A program made the translations under genes and the position numbers. Positions 11,978 through 23,388 of a DNA stretch of 64,000 bases are shown piece after piece (within the stretch, counting starts at the first letter, position 1; every line of letters starts with the position of its first letter). The stretch is taken from assembly GCA_001606155.1 (NCBI GenBank), contig LODT01000034.1, forward strand, positions 783,665 through 847,664, given 5' to 3'. The notes below the pieces were generated by a model. The model worked only from the letters and a program-made list of their open reading frames with translations. It searched no databases and was not told the DNA's origin. Origin of the DNA: Tieghemostelium lacteum (lineage: Eukaryota; Evosea; Eumycetozoa; Dictyosteliales; Raperosteliaceae).

Positions 11978-13243
11978 ATGGTACATAAGAAGAGCCAGAA
12001 GCAAAGAAAAAGAGTAGATGCATACAAATTAACACAAGAGGCGCATGAAAAAGAGATACAAGATCAATTAAAATTTGGAAAACCAGCAGAGAAAAAGAGT
12101 GATAAAGAGTTATTTGTTATCGATAAAAAAGGTACTTTAGGTGATGTAAATGATACTCTAAAGAAAGAATATACACTCAGTTCCGATAGGATATTAGCAC
12201 CAAATCCAAATGTAGAAATTGTATCCAAAGACACTGAAATGAAACAAGAGTCTAAAGATAAGACATTTATGCACGATATCAATAATAAGAGTAGATTCCT
12301 AAAGAAACATGCTAAACAGTATTACGATAACAAGGCTAATGCAAATAATAAGAATCAAAAGAGAAAATTAGAGGATTTGTGGTCAGTTGAGGCACCAGTA
12401 ATCAGAGATGTAAAAGAGAAAATACAGAAATTAGATCCTGAAATTCAACCCTATCTCGATGCAACTTTAGAGGATACAAAGAAATTGGTGGTACCTTCTA
12501 AGACTACTCTTGCTAAACCTTTGGCTAGAAAAGTTAAATCTGTTGCTATACCTGAACCTGGTTTGTCTTATAACCCAGATCCAGAGGAACATTTGGATGT
12601 ATTGGCAATGGAGAAAGTTAAGAAGATTAAAGAGGCAGATGAAATTAAGTTTTTTGAAAGATCTTCTAATCCTAAAACACGTGATTTTGATGCTTCAAAG
12701 TATTTGAATCAGAAATCTCAAAAAGATCTAGAGGAACTTGAAAGAAAAGAAAAGGAATACGAAGCATCATTGCAACCATACCAACACGAGGACAAGGAAA
12801 GAATCACTAAAAAAGAGAAAAACAAGAAATTGAGAAGAGTTGAGTACCAGAATAAATTGAAACAATTAGCTGAGGATGATAAATTCAATAAGCAAATTGA
12901 CCAATCCGAAGCCTACTTGCAAGAGATTAAAGAAAAAGAAGAGAAAGATGCTAAAGAAAGAGAACTACGTAACGAAAAGAAGCAACAAAGTAAATTTGAA
13001 AAGACACAAAAGGTTGGTCAATTCGCAGTTAAACATACCTACGAACCAGTTTTGAATGTAAATGAATTACCAAAATCTCTAATTAATTTATCCAATGTGA
13101 AACATAACCCTCTCAAAGAGAGATACCTAACACTACAAAAGAGAAATATTATTGAAGGTTCTGGAAAGAAATCACCATTTGCTCCATTACCATGGGTGAA
13201 AACTTTTACAAAAAATAGTTGGAAAAATACTACTTCATTGTAA
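11978..13243 (+). CDS. nop53: Ribosome biogenesis protein NOP53 (GLTSCR2/PICT1), 421 aa
   Basis: NOP53 recruits the exosome-Mtr4 machinery to 7S pre-rRNA in the 60S precursor. Single exon, very Lys/Glu-rich and helical. Visible family features are the basic N-terminus KKSQKQRKRVDAYK, the ELFVIDKKG block (residues 46-54), the central PGLSYNPDPEEH block, and the C-terminal LPKSLINLSNVKHNPLKERY followed by LQKRNIIE, which matches the conserved Nop53 tail (RNIIEPR-like). ATG follows AAGAA. Tail-to-tail with C1D, another nucleolar exosome cofactor. Confidence 0.92.
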   Translation: MVHKKSQKQRKRVDAYKLTQEAHEKEIQDQLKFGKPAEKKSDKELFVIDKKGTLGDVNDTLKKEYTLSSDRILAPNPNVEIVSKDTEMKQESKDKTFMHDINNKSRFLKKHAKQYYDNKANANNKNQKRKLEDLWSVEAPVIRDVKEKIQKLDPEIQPYLDATLEDTKKLVVPSKTTLAKPLARKVKSVAIPEPGLSYNPDPEEHLDVLAMEKVKKIKEADEIKFFERSSNPKTRDFDASKYLNQKSQKDLEELERKEKEYEASLQPYQHEDKERITKKEKNKKLRRVEYQNKLKQLAEDDKFNKQIDQSEAYLQEIKEKEEKDAKERELRNEKKQQSKFEKTQKVGQFAVKHTYEPVLNVNELPKSLINLSNVKHNPLKERYLTLQKRNIIEGSGKKSPFAPLPWVKTFTKNSWKNTTSL

Positions 13244-13522
13244 TTATAATAAATATATATTATAATAATAATAATCTTGATATATACAATTTTTTTGATA
13301 TTTATAATAATTATTGAATATAAATAATATTATATGACACCTGTTCAGTGGTAGTGTCTGCTTGTGTATATATTTAACTTTATTATTATCAAACTAATAA
13401 TATTGATACTTTAATTTTAAATTTCCTATTTTTCAATGCCATTGGTGGTTTTCTAATCTTTACATTTTCCTGTTATTTGTTATTTGTTATTGTTATGTAT
13501 ATGTATTTGATGTCTATTTAAA

Positions 13523-14149
13523 TTATTTCTTTCTTTTCTTTTGTTGTTGTTGTTCTTGATCTATTGAGGTTGAAAATATATGCAGTTAGATATTGAAACT
13601 AAAAATTTGATATCTAATTATAATTTTGATACATACATTTATTAGTTGCTACAACATGATTTATAATTCTACTGGTAGCATCAACATTTACTTGTACTTT
13701 TGCTATAATAAACGTAAGAAATATTAGTATAGAGAATGTTTAAAAGTTGGTGTATAAATAGGAATACAAACGTTTTTCTTCTTCTTCAGTTGATTTATTT
13801 GATAGGTTTCTAAGTTTTAAAAAATATGGTTTAATTCTCTCTAATTCCGATTTAACTGGATGTTCGTGTGGTGATATACCTTGTGTTTGTAAATACACTA
13901 CAGTATAGGATTATTAGTAGTTGTTTTCAGTAACAATGACTAAGAAGAATACAAACTAAAAAATAAAGCGTTTAATGCATATGCTACTGTGACATTTAAT
14001 TTTGAAGAGTCATTTGGTGAGAGTTTTTCCAGGTGTTCTTTTAATGGTATTCTAAAAAATGGTTCTAATTGTGTCTCTAATTTATCAAGAATAGATTCAA
14101 AGTTGCTAATGTCTTGTTGTATCTGTGTTGGTAATACTTGATCTGTCAT
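13523..14149 (-). CDS. c1d: C1D/LRP1 exosome cofactor (Sas10/C1D family), 140 aa, four exons
   Basis: C1D (yeast Lrp1/Rrp47) binds Rrp6 and helps the nuclear exosome finish 5.8S rRNA and snoRNA 3' ends. Exons 14149-13957, 13897-13772, 13702-13637 and 13560-13523 join in phase. The spliced protein shows [17 protein letters not shown], then [20 protein letters not shown], matching human C1D (YTLNSMFWVYLATQG, EHPVKQELERI), and [12 protein letters not shown]. It ends in a basic Gln/Lys tail. Introns 1 and 2 use 5' splice sites GTTTGTATTC rather than GTAAG/GTATG. Both give the only phase-correct joins I can find. Confidence 0.93.
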
Positions 14150-14483
14150 TCTTTATATATGTTCGATTTGATTAATCAAGTATGAAAAAAAGAGGTGTAA
14201 TCTGATGAATGAAAAAACTATAGTTTGAAAAAAAAGTATCGGTTTGTTTAACTCAATCTAGAAAAAAAATTATTTTAATTTAATTGATTAATATTGTAAA
14301 TATAGTAAATTCTATATTGAGAATATAAAATAAATTTATTTTAAAATAAATCAATCTCATTATCTGATTGAAATCAGGATATGAGGTAAATATATATTTA
14401 ATATAATTTTTTATTTTTTTTTATTTTCAATTTTCATCTTATCGCACCTGAAGAATATGATGATTTGATAACAACAAATACAA
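14150..14483. promoter_or_regulatory. Shared 334-bp promoter region of divergent C1D and Trk genes
   Basis: Very AT-rich with several T and A homopolymers, and no coding signal. The two genes start at its edges and run outward, so it must hold both promoters. No specific element is recognised. Confidence 0.5.
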
Positions 14484-16295
14484 ATGTTTCAATATTTTAA
14501 TATTCTTTCTAAAAGATTAGTACACAGAATATTTTTGTTTCTGGATAAAAACTATTATTTCAGGTTACATTTACTCTATTTTGTAATTGTTGGATTCCTA
14601 GGAGGATGTATATTGAAGGGTTGTCAAAGTGAAGCTAAATTCATTGATACTCTTTACATTAGTTTCAGTTCACTCACAGGTACAGGTTTGTCAAGTGTAG
14701 ACATTGCAAAATGGAATACTTTATCATTAGTTATTGTAATGTTACTTGTGCAACTTGGTAGTATTGTCACTCTGACTCTACCTATTATCATCATTCGTAG
14801 ATACTATCTCAAGAGATTGATAGATCATGTTTCAAAAAAGAAACATCTAGTAGGTCACCGTGATGAGACTGGTCAGATTATAGTAGACGATGAAGAATAT
14901 GATTATGATGAAAACTTTAATTTCATCATTGATGAGAATAATCAAGAGTACCATATAGACTTGAAACCTCAATTTATTCTAGAAGATGACAGTGTAAATG
15001 AAAAATCACCAACATCAGCATCATCAATGAATACACATCTTACCAATACCAGTTCAAATAATATCATTGATAGTAACAATGTATTACAGAATAACAATAA
15101 TACTCCACAGCAACAACAACAACAACAAATACTCTCACCAAAAAGTGGTCAAAGTGGAGAGAGTTCAAGTCAGAATGCTATTGTAGATATTAAAGAATCC
15201 GATCATATTTCAGAAAAGAGAATTAATATAAAGGGTCATGTTGATATAGAATATAGAGCATTAGGTAAACTTGTAAAGATTATATCCATTTATCAATTGG
15301 TTAGTTATATGATTGGGTTTTTGGTACTTGGTATCTATATATCAACCAACAAGTACACTAAAAAGATAATGAAACATAACGGTGTTTCAACATGGTGGTT
15401 TGCACTCTTTGAGACATTATCAGCATTTAATAATGCAGGATTCTCATTATTCTCTGATAATGTAGTACAACTTAACCAGTACCCTTTTATACTTTTGGTT
15501 TTGTGTATATTAGTTGTACTTGGTAATACATTGTTCCCAGTAGTCCTCAGAAGCCTATTAAAGATTTGCAAGAGATTCTCAACTGACAAAGAACCATTTG
15601 AATATCTACTAGGAAACTCTAGATCCATGTTCACCCATTTGTTCCCTGAAAAAGACACTATGATTCTCTTTTTTATATGGTGTACTTTTAATCTTGCTCA
15701 AATTAGTTTAATGGCAATTTTAGAGATTAATGAAAACGCATTCCTTGGTATGTCATCTTATATCAAATTTATAAACTATTTATTCCAATCTATCAATACT
15801 AGATCAAGTGGATTCAATTCAGTGGATATATCCAAGTTGTCTGATAGTGTCTTAGTACTCATGATGGGACTTATGTTTGTTAGTAGTTACCCATTTATAG
15901 TTCAAATGAGAAAAACTACAGTTAATGGTAAATACAATAACCAGTCAGAGGTTATGAAAGATATCATTGTAAAGGATCTATTGACTCCCTATTTAGCCAT
16001 TCTCATCATTTCCATCTTTGAAGAGTCATCTTTGGAACATATAAAAGAATTCACAGTCTTTTATGTCATTTTTGAGGTAATTAGTGCTTTTGGAAATGTT
16101 GGTTATTCAGTTGGTTTTCCAGGTACATTTACAAGTCTTTCTTCTCAATTTGGTGTCGTTTCAAAACTTACATTAATTGTAATCATGTTACTAGGTAAAC
16201 ACAGAACTCTACCAGACTCAGTTGACAAATCTGTCTCCTTAAATGAATTCCGACCAGTTTCAAAAATATATAAAAAGATTCAAAGAGGCACTTAA
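14484..16295 (+). CDS. Trk/Ktr/HKT-type potassium or sodium transporter, 603 aa
   Basis: Member of the superfamily of K+ transporters with four membrane-pore-membrane repeats per chain. The four pore loops are visible in order: FSSLTGTGLSSVD (about residues 61-73), TLSAFNNAGFSLFSD, INTRSSGFNSVDIS and VISAFGNVGYSVGFPG. The C-terminus has LLGKHRTLPDSVDKSV, the conserved (G)RHRxLP block of Trk proteins. The first loop has Gly at the selectivity position (TGTGLS), as do the others (NAGFS, SSGFN, NVGYS), favouring K+ selectivity. A long hydrophilic Asn/Gln/Ser-rich insert (about residues 125-250) separates repeat 1 from repeat 2, as in fungal Trk. Single exon. It presumably sits in the plasma membrane. 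Confidence 0.92.
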   Translation: MFQYFNILSKRLVHRIFLFLDKNYYFRLHLLYFVIVGFLGGCILKGCQSEAKFIDTLYISFSSLTGTGLSSVDIAKWNTLSLVIVMLLVQLGSIVTLTLPIIIIRRYYLKRLIDHVSKKKHLVGHRDETGQIIVDDEEYDYDENFNFIIDENNQEYHIDLKPQFILEDDSVNEKSPTSASSMNTHLTNTSSNNIIDSNNVLQNNNNTPQQQQQQQILSPKSGQSGESSSQNAIVDIKESDHISEKRINIKGHVDIEYRALGKLVKIISIYQLVSYMIGFLVLGIYISTNKYTKKIMKHNGVSTWWFALFETLSAFNNAGFSLFSDNVVQLNQYPFILLVLCILVVLGNTLFPVVLRSLLKICKRFSTDKEPFEYLLGNSRSMFTHLFPEKDTMILFFIWCTFNLAQISLMAILEINENAFLGMSSYIKFINYLFQSINTRSSGFNSVDISKLSDSVLVLMMGLMFVSSYPFIVQMRKTTVNGKYNNQSEVMKDIIVKDLLTPYLAILIISIFEESSLEHIKEFTVFYVIFEVISAFGNVGYSVGFPGTFTSLSSQFGVVSKLTLIVIMLLGKHRTLPDSVDKSVSLNEFRPVSKIYKKIQRGT

Positions 16296-16361
16296 CTCTT
16301 TTAAAACAAGGATAAATTTTTTTCCAAATAAGGTATATCCATATAAATATATACTCAATCA

Positions 16362-16436
16362 ACTCGAGTGGCTCCAATAGGTAAGAGCGTTCAGCTGTTA
16401 ACTGAAAGGTACATGGATCAATACCATGCTTGAGCG
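16362..16436 (+). tRNA. tRNA-Asn (anticodon GTT)
   Basis: A cloverleaf can be drawn by hand. Acceptor is ACTCGAG with CTTGAGC (one G.T wobble; first pair A.C mismatched). D stem is GCTC/GAGC, anticodon stem TTCAG/CTGAA with loop CTGTTAA, five-base variable loop, and T stem CATGG/CCATG with loop ATCAATA. The internal B box GGATCAATACC fits GGTTCRANNCC except at position 54. No intron. The terminal mismatch and atypical base 54 leave some chance that it is a decaying copy. Confidence 0.8.
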
Positions 16437-16760
16437 AGATCATTATCTTTTTTCTACATTACAACCTGTACCCTCTGAATTTTTGGTGTTTTGCTCCTGG
16501 AATGCCCAGTTATGTATTTATATGGTAAAAATACGAAATACAAAAATTTGGTTTATTCTGTCGTAAAAATCAAAAATATCCAAAAAATCTTTTTTGTAAC
16601 CTTTGGAGTGAATCTATTTTTTTTTAAATAAGCCACCAAACTAAATTTCTTTGCTCCACTGTGGCTCTCAAACACAAATATAATTAATTTGAAATCACCT
16701 ATATATTTTTTATTTAATATTTTTAATATAAATTTTTTTGTATCATATTATATTTTCTTA

Positions 16761-19700
16761 ATGAATAGTAGTTATAATGAGAGTTTGGTAAATTCACAGC
16801 AAGTGAATGATAGGATTACTGATGGAGATACAGCACAAGAGACGAATGAATTTGAAGAAATTGAAGCTGGGTTACTTTTGCCCAGTCTCTCACAAATAGC
16901 TGATATTAGAGAATCTATAGTGGTGAATGAGCTGATAAACAGAGAGGAGATTATTGACACAGAAGTTATAAGACAGGCTGAGAGTAGTATGTAGCAATAA
17001 TAATAATAATAATAATAGTAATAGTAATGATGAATTTGTTAGCACCCAGGCAATGTTGTATGAAGATATTATAGAATCTTACCCTGATTTGTTAAGCAAA
17101 AAGAACGAGGCACTAATGAAAAAGATATTTGGATCCAGACAAGCACAGGAAGCACTTACAGAAGGGGACCATTTAAAAGCTTATCAAGCTGAATTGGACA
17201 GTTTAATTGGTTCGAAGGAAGGAGAATACTTTTGTAAAGTGGATGGCTGCCAAATAACAAGCAAGAAAATGTATAATGCTCGTAGACATGTGTGGAGGAA
17301 TCACTACACTCTAGTACAAGAAAAGAGAGAACAGATACCTTTAATGCCAGGAGCTCCCAAAATCATAGTTCCTGAGGATCACGTTAAATGCGAACATATT
17401 GGATGCAAAGTAGTGGTTGTAAAAAGCAACTATTCCAACCATAGTGTAACTGAACATCATGGTGGTGTTCCTGATTTCGATTGCTCTAGTTGTCCAAAGT
17501 GCAATAAAATAAAATATAAAATATATAGACTTATTAATCTTAAGAGATTCAACCAAACATCCAATACAAGTAAGTATAATTACCAACCAGAATTACAGAT
17601 GTAATATAATAGGTTTTAGCTAATGACATAAACTCTTAGATCCATCTCTAGAAACAATTGCAGCTTTCAAAATAACTAATAGAATACCAGATCACAAGTG
17701 GGAAAAGAGTTTAGTGCATATGGGTTTAAGCACAGTGAAGTACAGTTTAATTGCTATAAAAACCTATAATAATAATTTGATTAGTCAGGGGTTAAGTTTA
17801 ATAGGATTTGAGAAAGGTATTAATTGGATCGATTGGTAAAACTGGATGTGATTTCATACCAATTTTCATTTTGGGTGTTGATCCTCCATATTTATGGTGA
17901 ATAAGGTTATCTTTGTGGGTTCTCCATTTAAAGAAGCATTGGTTACTAAAGTTATTGATTGATAAACTGTAACATTTGCAATGTGCACAACGGTATTCAG
18001 ATTGTGATTGATATACTGCACACAGTCCCAAGATAACAACCAGCAACGCGAGATCAAAGCTAAACAATGTGAACACTTTGTATTCCTTTTCATCAATAGT
18101 AACTAACTTATATCCTATTCTATTACCACTGGTCGTTGTTAGAATGTTTGTCGATTTTAATAGATGTTTACGGGTAAACTCTGACATTCCACTTGCCAAT
18201 TCTTCAGTAGTCTCTCTACCAAGGTATATCATGAAGATATAAGAGTCTTTCGGTGATTTAACAGCTGCCAATGTTTTATTATTATCAGCAAATTGAAATG
18301 TTGCAATTACTTGCTCATTGGTCCTATTCTTTGTCATTGTAGCACCATCTGCATGTGCAATCATCACAATGATATCTTCGTTGTTTTCCAGACCAAGTGA
18401 TCTGTAGTGGTCAAATCTAGGTCCTTGCCTTGGTTGAAGATGATTTGGATACTCTTCCTGAAAGAATTTAATAATAGTCTGTTCAGTTGGCAGGTATGAA
18501 AATTGGTATGAAATCACATCCAGTTTTACCAATCGATCCAATTAATATAGTTATTGATGATTTACATATGACCATGGGTGTAGTAAAATTCTTTTTAAAA
18601 CCTCTTTTGGAAGGTGTTGATTCAAACCTTGAACTCACAAAAGATCTAGAGTCATTCTTTAAGAAAAAAGCTAAATTAAATTTGTCAGGTTTTTTTAGTG
18701 CTATAAATGTAAGAACCGGAACAGTATACACATTGAAAGAAAAATTTACAAAAGCAGCAGTAAATTATGGAGAATATATCAGAACAATTGTCAGCAATGT
18801 ACAGTTGATGGAGGTTTTTCGCAAACATAATCACTTTGATGAAATAAAATTTGAAAATGTAAGTATATTCAAATATAGCTTCTATAGTATTATTATGATG
18901 ATCATTTACTTACTTGCTTCTGTTGATGTTAATATAGATATCTAAATTATTAAAACAAGTTCATTTTCTACTTGCACTTTGTAAATGGGATCACAAACCA
19001 AATACAATATTTGATTATCAATGGTTGTATCTCACCAAGATAGTGGGTGATCAATTACGACTTTCATTTTGTAACTTTAAAGAGTTGTACTGGTTGGATC
19101 ACTATATAGAAATATTACCAAACCATTTTTGTAAAAAAATAGTTAAAAAGAAGCGTCAACAGCAAGCTAGTGAGAATTCCAACTCGGAGAAGAGACTAGC
19201 AACTAGTGTTCAGTCTACTTTACCAGTTGTAACATCATCCAATGTACCATCTCGAGCAACTATACCAATTATACTCCGTTCCAATACATCTGCTACACCT
19301 CTATCATTATCATCTAGATCAATTACACCCATTGATCTCTCTTCCAATACATCATCTCCATTTCCATCATTACCACCAACTACTACACAAAGTGTTATTG
19401 CATATAATTCTAATAATAATAATAATAATAATAGCAACAACACCTTTGCTAATTCTACTACTACCACTACTACTACGACTACACATGAATCCATTCCAGT
19501 ACCAAATGATGATGTTGATGATGACACTTTACCCAAAGGTCAAAAGGTTTCTACCTATGTTCATTATTTTTTAAAGCACACTGGTTTCTATCTTGAACAT
19601 TATGGCTCCCTGACTAGATACTCAATGACTTCCACTGAGGGAAAACATAAAGAGAATAGGGTTCTTAAAGACTCTTGCACCAATAAATATAACTTGAACA

Positions 19701-20471
19701 AAAGAAAGGAAGAACAAAAAAAAACCAAGGATATAACCAGTCAAACAATTAAATTGTCTGCTCTTAGTTCCATTCATGCCAATCATGCTACCAGTAATGA
19801 AATTGAATATATCTCCATCACTGATGATTCACCTGTTGATGATTTTATAACCAAGTTTATGAATCCATATGACCAACAACTCTTTTCATTACCCTATCTA
19901 TTCGGTATTCAAAGATTATCTGAGATTCCAAATCTACCTATTTCTCGTCCAACCTATTTATTGGGTGATAACATAGAGTGTATGTCAATTCTTAACGATA
20001 ATGACTATTTAGGATGGAACAGTGGGGTGGTTATCAATTATCAATATATCAATAATAAGTTTTCTTATTCTGTTGTCTATCATATGTTAGTATTTAAATT
20101 GTTTAAGATGATTGTCAACTACCATGACTGTTTACTAATTACTAAACCTACCAATCTCTTCTAACAACAGGGATAATAACCAAATAGAGACCAATATTCC
20201 ACAGTACAGATTGGCATTTACCCCAGAGGGGATTATTCCATCATTAGATAAAGTCGATGTCAATTCAGTGATATTAATCAGTAACCCTAAACCTATAAAA
20301 TATTATGCTGCAAAAGTTCTGAGTAAAGATACCGACAATAACACATTCACATTTCAATATCTTCACAACAAGAAAGAAGATAAAAGAAACTTTGATCAAA
20401 GTAAACGTTATATTCTTCCACTTCTGCACAATGATATGGCAGACTTGATATATTTTTTTAACAAAAAGTGA
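16761..20471 (+). CDS. Multi-exon zinc-finger, transposase-like gene with an inverted internal segment
   Basis: Open exons are 16761-16994, 17053-17569, 17640-about 17817, about 18496-18858, 18938-20085 and 20171-20471. The splice joins 17569/17640, 18858/18938 and 20085/20171 are phase-correct with good GT-AG sites. The link between the first two is unclear because an (AAT)n tract lies between them. Exon 2 has paired Cys/His motifs (FCKVDGCQ...RRHVWRNHY and CEHIGCK...SVTEHH) resembling C2H2/BED fingers. Later exons carry DDLHMTMG, a Ser/Thr/Asn-rich low-complexity region (about 19.2-19.5 kb) and a small C-terminal beta-rich domain. Between 17870 and 18495 coding sequence lies on the other strand: the minus frame 18541-17798 carries YRCAHCKC and HHKYGGSTPK. 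I do not recognise the family. The finger plus a D-L-H motif suggest a domesticated or resident DNA transposon, an inference only. Confidence 0.5.
17818..17869 (+). repeat. 52-bp inverted repeat, left copy
   Basis: It begins TATTAATTGG and ends AATTTTCAT. It is the exact reverse complement of 18496-18547, and outside these limits the two copies diverge at once. It encodes, on the minus strand, MKIGMKSHPVLPIDPIN, the same peptide the right copy encodes on the plus strand. Confidence 0.97.
18496..18547 (-). repeat. 52-bp inverted repeat, right copy
   Basis: Perfect inverted match to 17818-17869. Here the peptide MKIGMKSHPVLPIDPIN runs directly on into IVIDDLHMTMG in the same plus-strand frame, so this looks like the original position and the left copy looks like the duplicate. 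Confidence 0.97.
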
Positions 20472-20953
20472 AAAAAATAGAAAAAAAATTGAAAATTTTC
20501 AATTATCTTACATGTAATATTACACTCAAACACAACTTTTACATTTATTACTTACATCTTAATCTGAATCAATAAAAATTGCATAAATATATAATAAAAA
20601 CTTAAATAAACATTAGAACCTGATATTTTTTATTTTTCTTCATATTTCCGAAAAGACTATATCCTTGTTCCCTTACTTTTTACAACTCCCACCAATTACA
20701 ATATCCTATTGGAATCTTATACCAGTCATCACCATATGATGAATGGAGTATTATTCTCTCTATAAATATACAAATATAACTATACCTATAAAACTTGTAA
20801 ATCTCATTTTCTAAATTATGCATTTTACAACCAATTTTTAAAAAATCAAGATATTTTCGAATCAAATTTTTTCAAATATGCAAAAATATCTTCCGGAGCA
20901 AAATAATTTTATTTCGAAGGGAAAAGTCGAGATCTTGAAAAATCTGAAGTTTT
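20472..20953. other. Intergenic region, no gene seen
   Basis: AT-rich. The one open frame here (20680-20865 minus, 61 codons) has codon use and composition unlike its neighbours and no recognisable domain. It holds the 3' ends of the transposase-like gene and NUP88. Confidence 0.5.
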
Positions 20954-23388
20954 TTATTTACCTAAAGATAGCTCCGCAAGAAATTTAAAGAGAGATTCTA
21001 GATGATCAGTGGTATTATCAATTTTTTTACTCTGTAAGGTTAATACTTGTTCGATTTGATCTAGTTTAGTTTGATCAGAAATTGTGTTTTGCTGTATGAT
21101 ATTGGATTCTGTAGATTTTTGTTTTTGTTGGTTGATACTATCGATTTGTTTACTAATCTTATCTATATTACTATCGAAAACCTGTAGATTATGATCAATG
21201 GATTTGAGTTGTTTGATATAGTCAATTTCCAAATCCGATAGTGGAGTACCTTGCTGAATTGTTTGAATGTTCAAATCAATTTGTTGCATTGTGGTATCCT
21301 GAATCTTTTCAATTATTTTACTCTTTTGAGTGAGATCTACATGATTTAGCTTTAGTCTCTCAAAATTAGTTTTAAACATTTGGAATTGTTTCAAATGATC
21401 TAAATTCTGAATTTTCTCTAGTTGTTGAATACGGTTTCTAACCTCAGAGTCTAGTTGATTGCAATATGACAGCTGAACAAATATGTGATCTTTAAGAGAC
21501 AGTAAATGAGACATAATCAAATCTCTATTGAGCTTTTGGTTGTGGTTAAGACTTATTCTTGGGATTACAGGGGGAGCTGTAGACAACTGACTTTGTAGGG
21601 GTGATCTAGTTTCAATTTGGTCGAGTTTATTCAAACCTTGATAGATATCTTTATCCAAAGCTTTAGTATCACTTTGTAGAGTACTTAGTCTCTCTTGTGA
21701 TTGAATGATAATGTCTCTTTCAATGATTAATGGTGTGAAATTACTGGGTATTACTAATAAGAATTTACCAAATCTATTACTAATAATACTATCTAATGCA
21801 ATGATATTATTGTTACCAGACTGAATAATCTGTATAAGAGATGTTGAACCACTGGGTTCAGTTTGAGTTCTTGTCTTACTGTGTATCATTTTATCAATTT
21901 CTGATAACCATGGGAAATGTATAGAATAAACACCACTATTATTATAGGCAAACAGAGTCTCGCTAAACTCATCATATTTCATACCTCTATTAGCTAATGA
22001 TGATGATGATTTATGCTCTTTAGTTCCTAGATCCAATATTTCATATTCCACCAATTCCATAGAATTACTTGTGTTGTTTGGGTTGTCAATTGTAAACATT
22101 GGTTTACTATCAAAAGTAGATAGTAGTACCAACAGTTTTCCAGATTGAAATAGTATAACTAAAAGGAATGCTGTAAGCTTCTGTTGTTGTTGTTGTTGAT
22201 GTGTATCTAAAGGAGAGCTAATGGTTACTAACTGAATTGGTGTTTCTTGTGGCAATGAACCATTACTATATATAGGTCCTTGTAGAATAGGTGTATTGGT
22301 ATTACACTGACTTGAAAATCTAATCCATTTACCAAAATCATTCTCTGTTTTTCCATTGACAGTTGATAACAGTAACCATTTATATTGTTGCTCATAGTAT
22401 TTCTCTAGTTGAGTTTGTTTATCTACTGCTGCCTTTAATTTGTTTTTAACTATATCTGATTTCAATTGTTGATAGAATTGGTAGTCTACTACACTATTGT
22501 TAGGTACTAGAGGACATATGTAATATAAAACTCCTTTATCAGTCACTAAATACATTGTAAATCTATTCCATTGACTACAATTTCCAAAACTAAATGAAAT
22601 AAATCTCCTGTTATTTTTAGTGCTTTTATCTGTACTTTGACAAACATCTATATTATCTAAATCCAAGTCTCTTTCATATTGCTCTTTTGAAACGTTATAT
22701 ATTCTAATTAAAGAATGTATTAATATTAAAATTTGGAATATTATAACCCCCCGATTAATATACATACTTTAAATGATTATTTGAATATAATAAAACCAAA
22801 TGGTTTTCGCTTAATGGATGCCATTCAATTTGTTGAATGACATAGGATACTTGATAAAACTGTGATTCTTTATCAATGGTGATGATAGATGATTCAATAG
22901 CTCCATACTGAATGCTATTATAGGTACTAGATTCAATTTCATTAGAAAACAATGAATCTATAAGCAAAGGTCCAAGATCTAGTATATAGCAATTAGATAT
23001 AGAATGAATAGCTAGGTATCTGTCGTTATTCGAAAGTTCAATTTTGAAAACCTGTTGTTGAAGATTCTGTTGTATATTTAGTTTAATTTCCTATATTCAA
23101 TGCTTAAATGTTAGTCTGTAACTCCTAGTAACAACATTACTCTTTAAATCTACATACTTGATATTTTAATTTTAATCTATTGTCATTTTCATCTTTATGA
23201 ATTTTGCATACATAGAGTTTAGTCTCAATTGGTGAGAAATAGTAGATTTCTGAAGTTTGTTTATTTATTGTAAGGTAATTCTTTAATGACTTTGGAAATA
23301 TTTCATTTTCAGATGGTGGTACTGTATTATTAAATTTCTTTGAAAATATATTTTGGCTTTCTAATAAACTAATAACCTCTTTGATCAT
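20954..23388 (-). CDS. nup88: Nucleoporin NUP88, 767 aa, three exons
   Basis: NUP88 (yeast Nup82) is the cytoplasmic-side pore component that holds Nup214 and Nup62 and supports mRNA and CRM1 export. Exons 23388-23158, 23090-22768 and 22703-20954 join in phase across 67- and 64-bp introns. The N-terminal two thirds are beta-propeller-like: QQIEWHPLSENHLVLLYSNN is followed by FSFG, WNRFTMYLVTDKGVLYYICP and ILQGPI, which match the NUP88 core (FTxYxLTDxGxxYxLCP, PLQGP). The last about 230 residues are coiled coil (SQERLSTLQSDTKALDKDI onward) that pairs with Nup214/Nup62. The ATG at 23388 was chosen because the longer frame opens with TTG. Human NUP88 is 741 aa. A Gln run (22185-22200) is the only low-complexity insert. 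Confidence 0.9.

Noticed and set aside
19210-19574. Open frames on both strands overlapping the Ser/Thr/Asn-rich exon
   Set aside because: They are shadows of low-complexity codon repeats (poly-Val/Leu opposite poly-Asn/Thr) with no independent support.
20680-20865. 61-codon minus-strand frame
   Set aside because: No similarity, promoter or sensible composition. Probably chance in a spacer.
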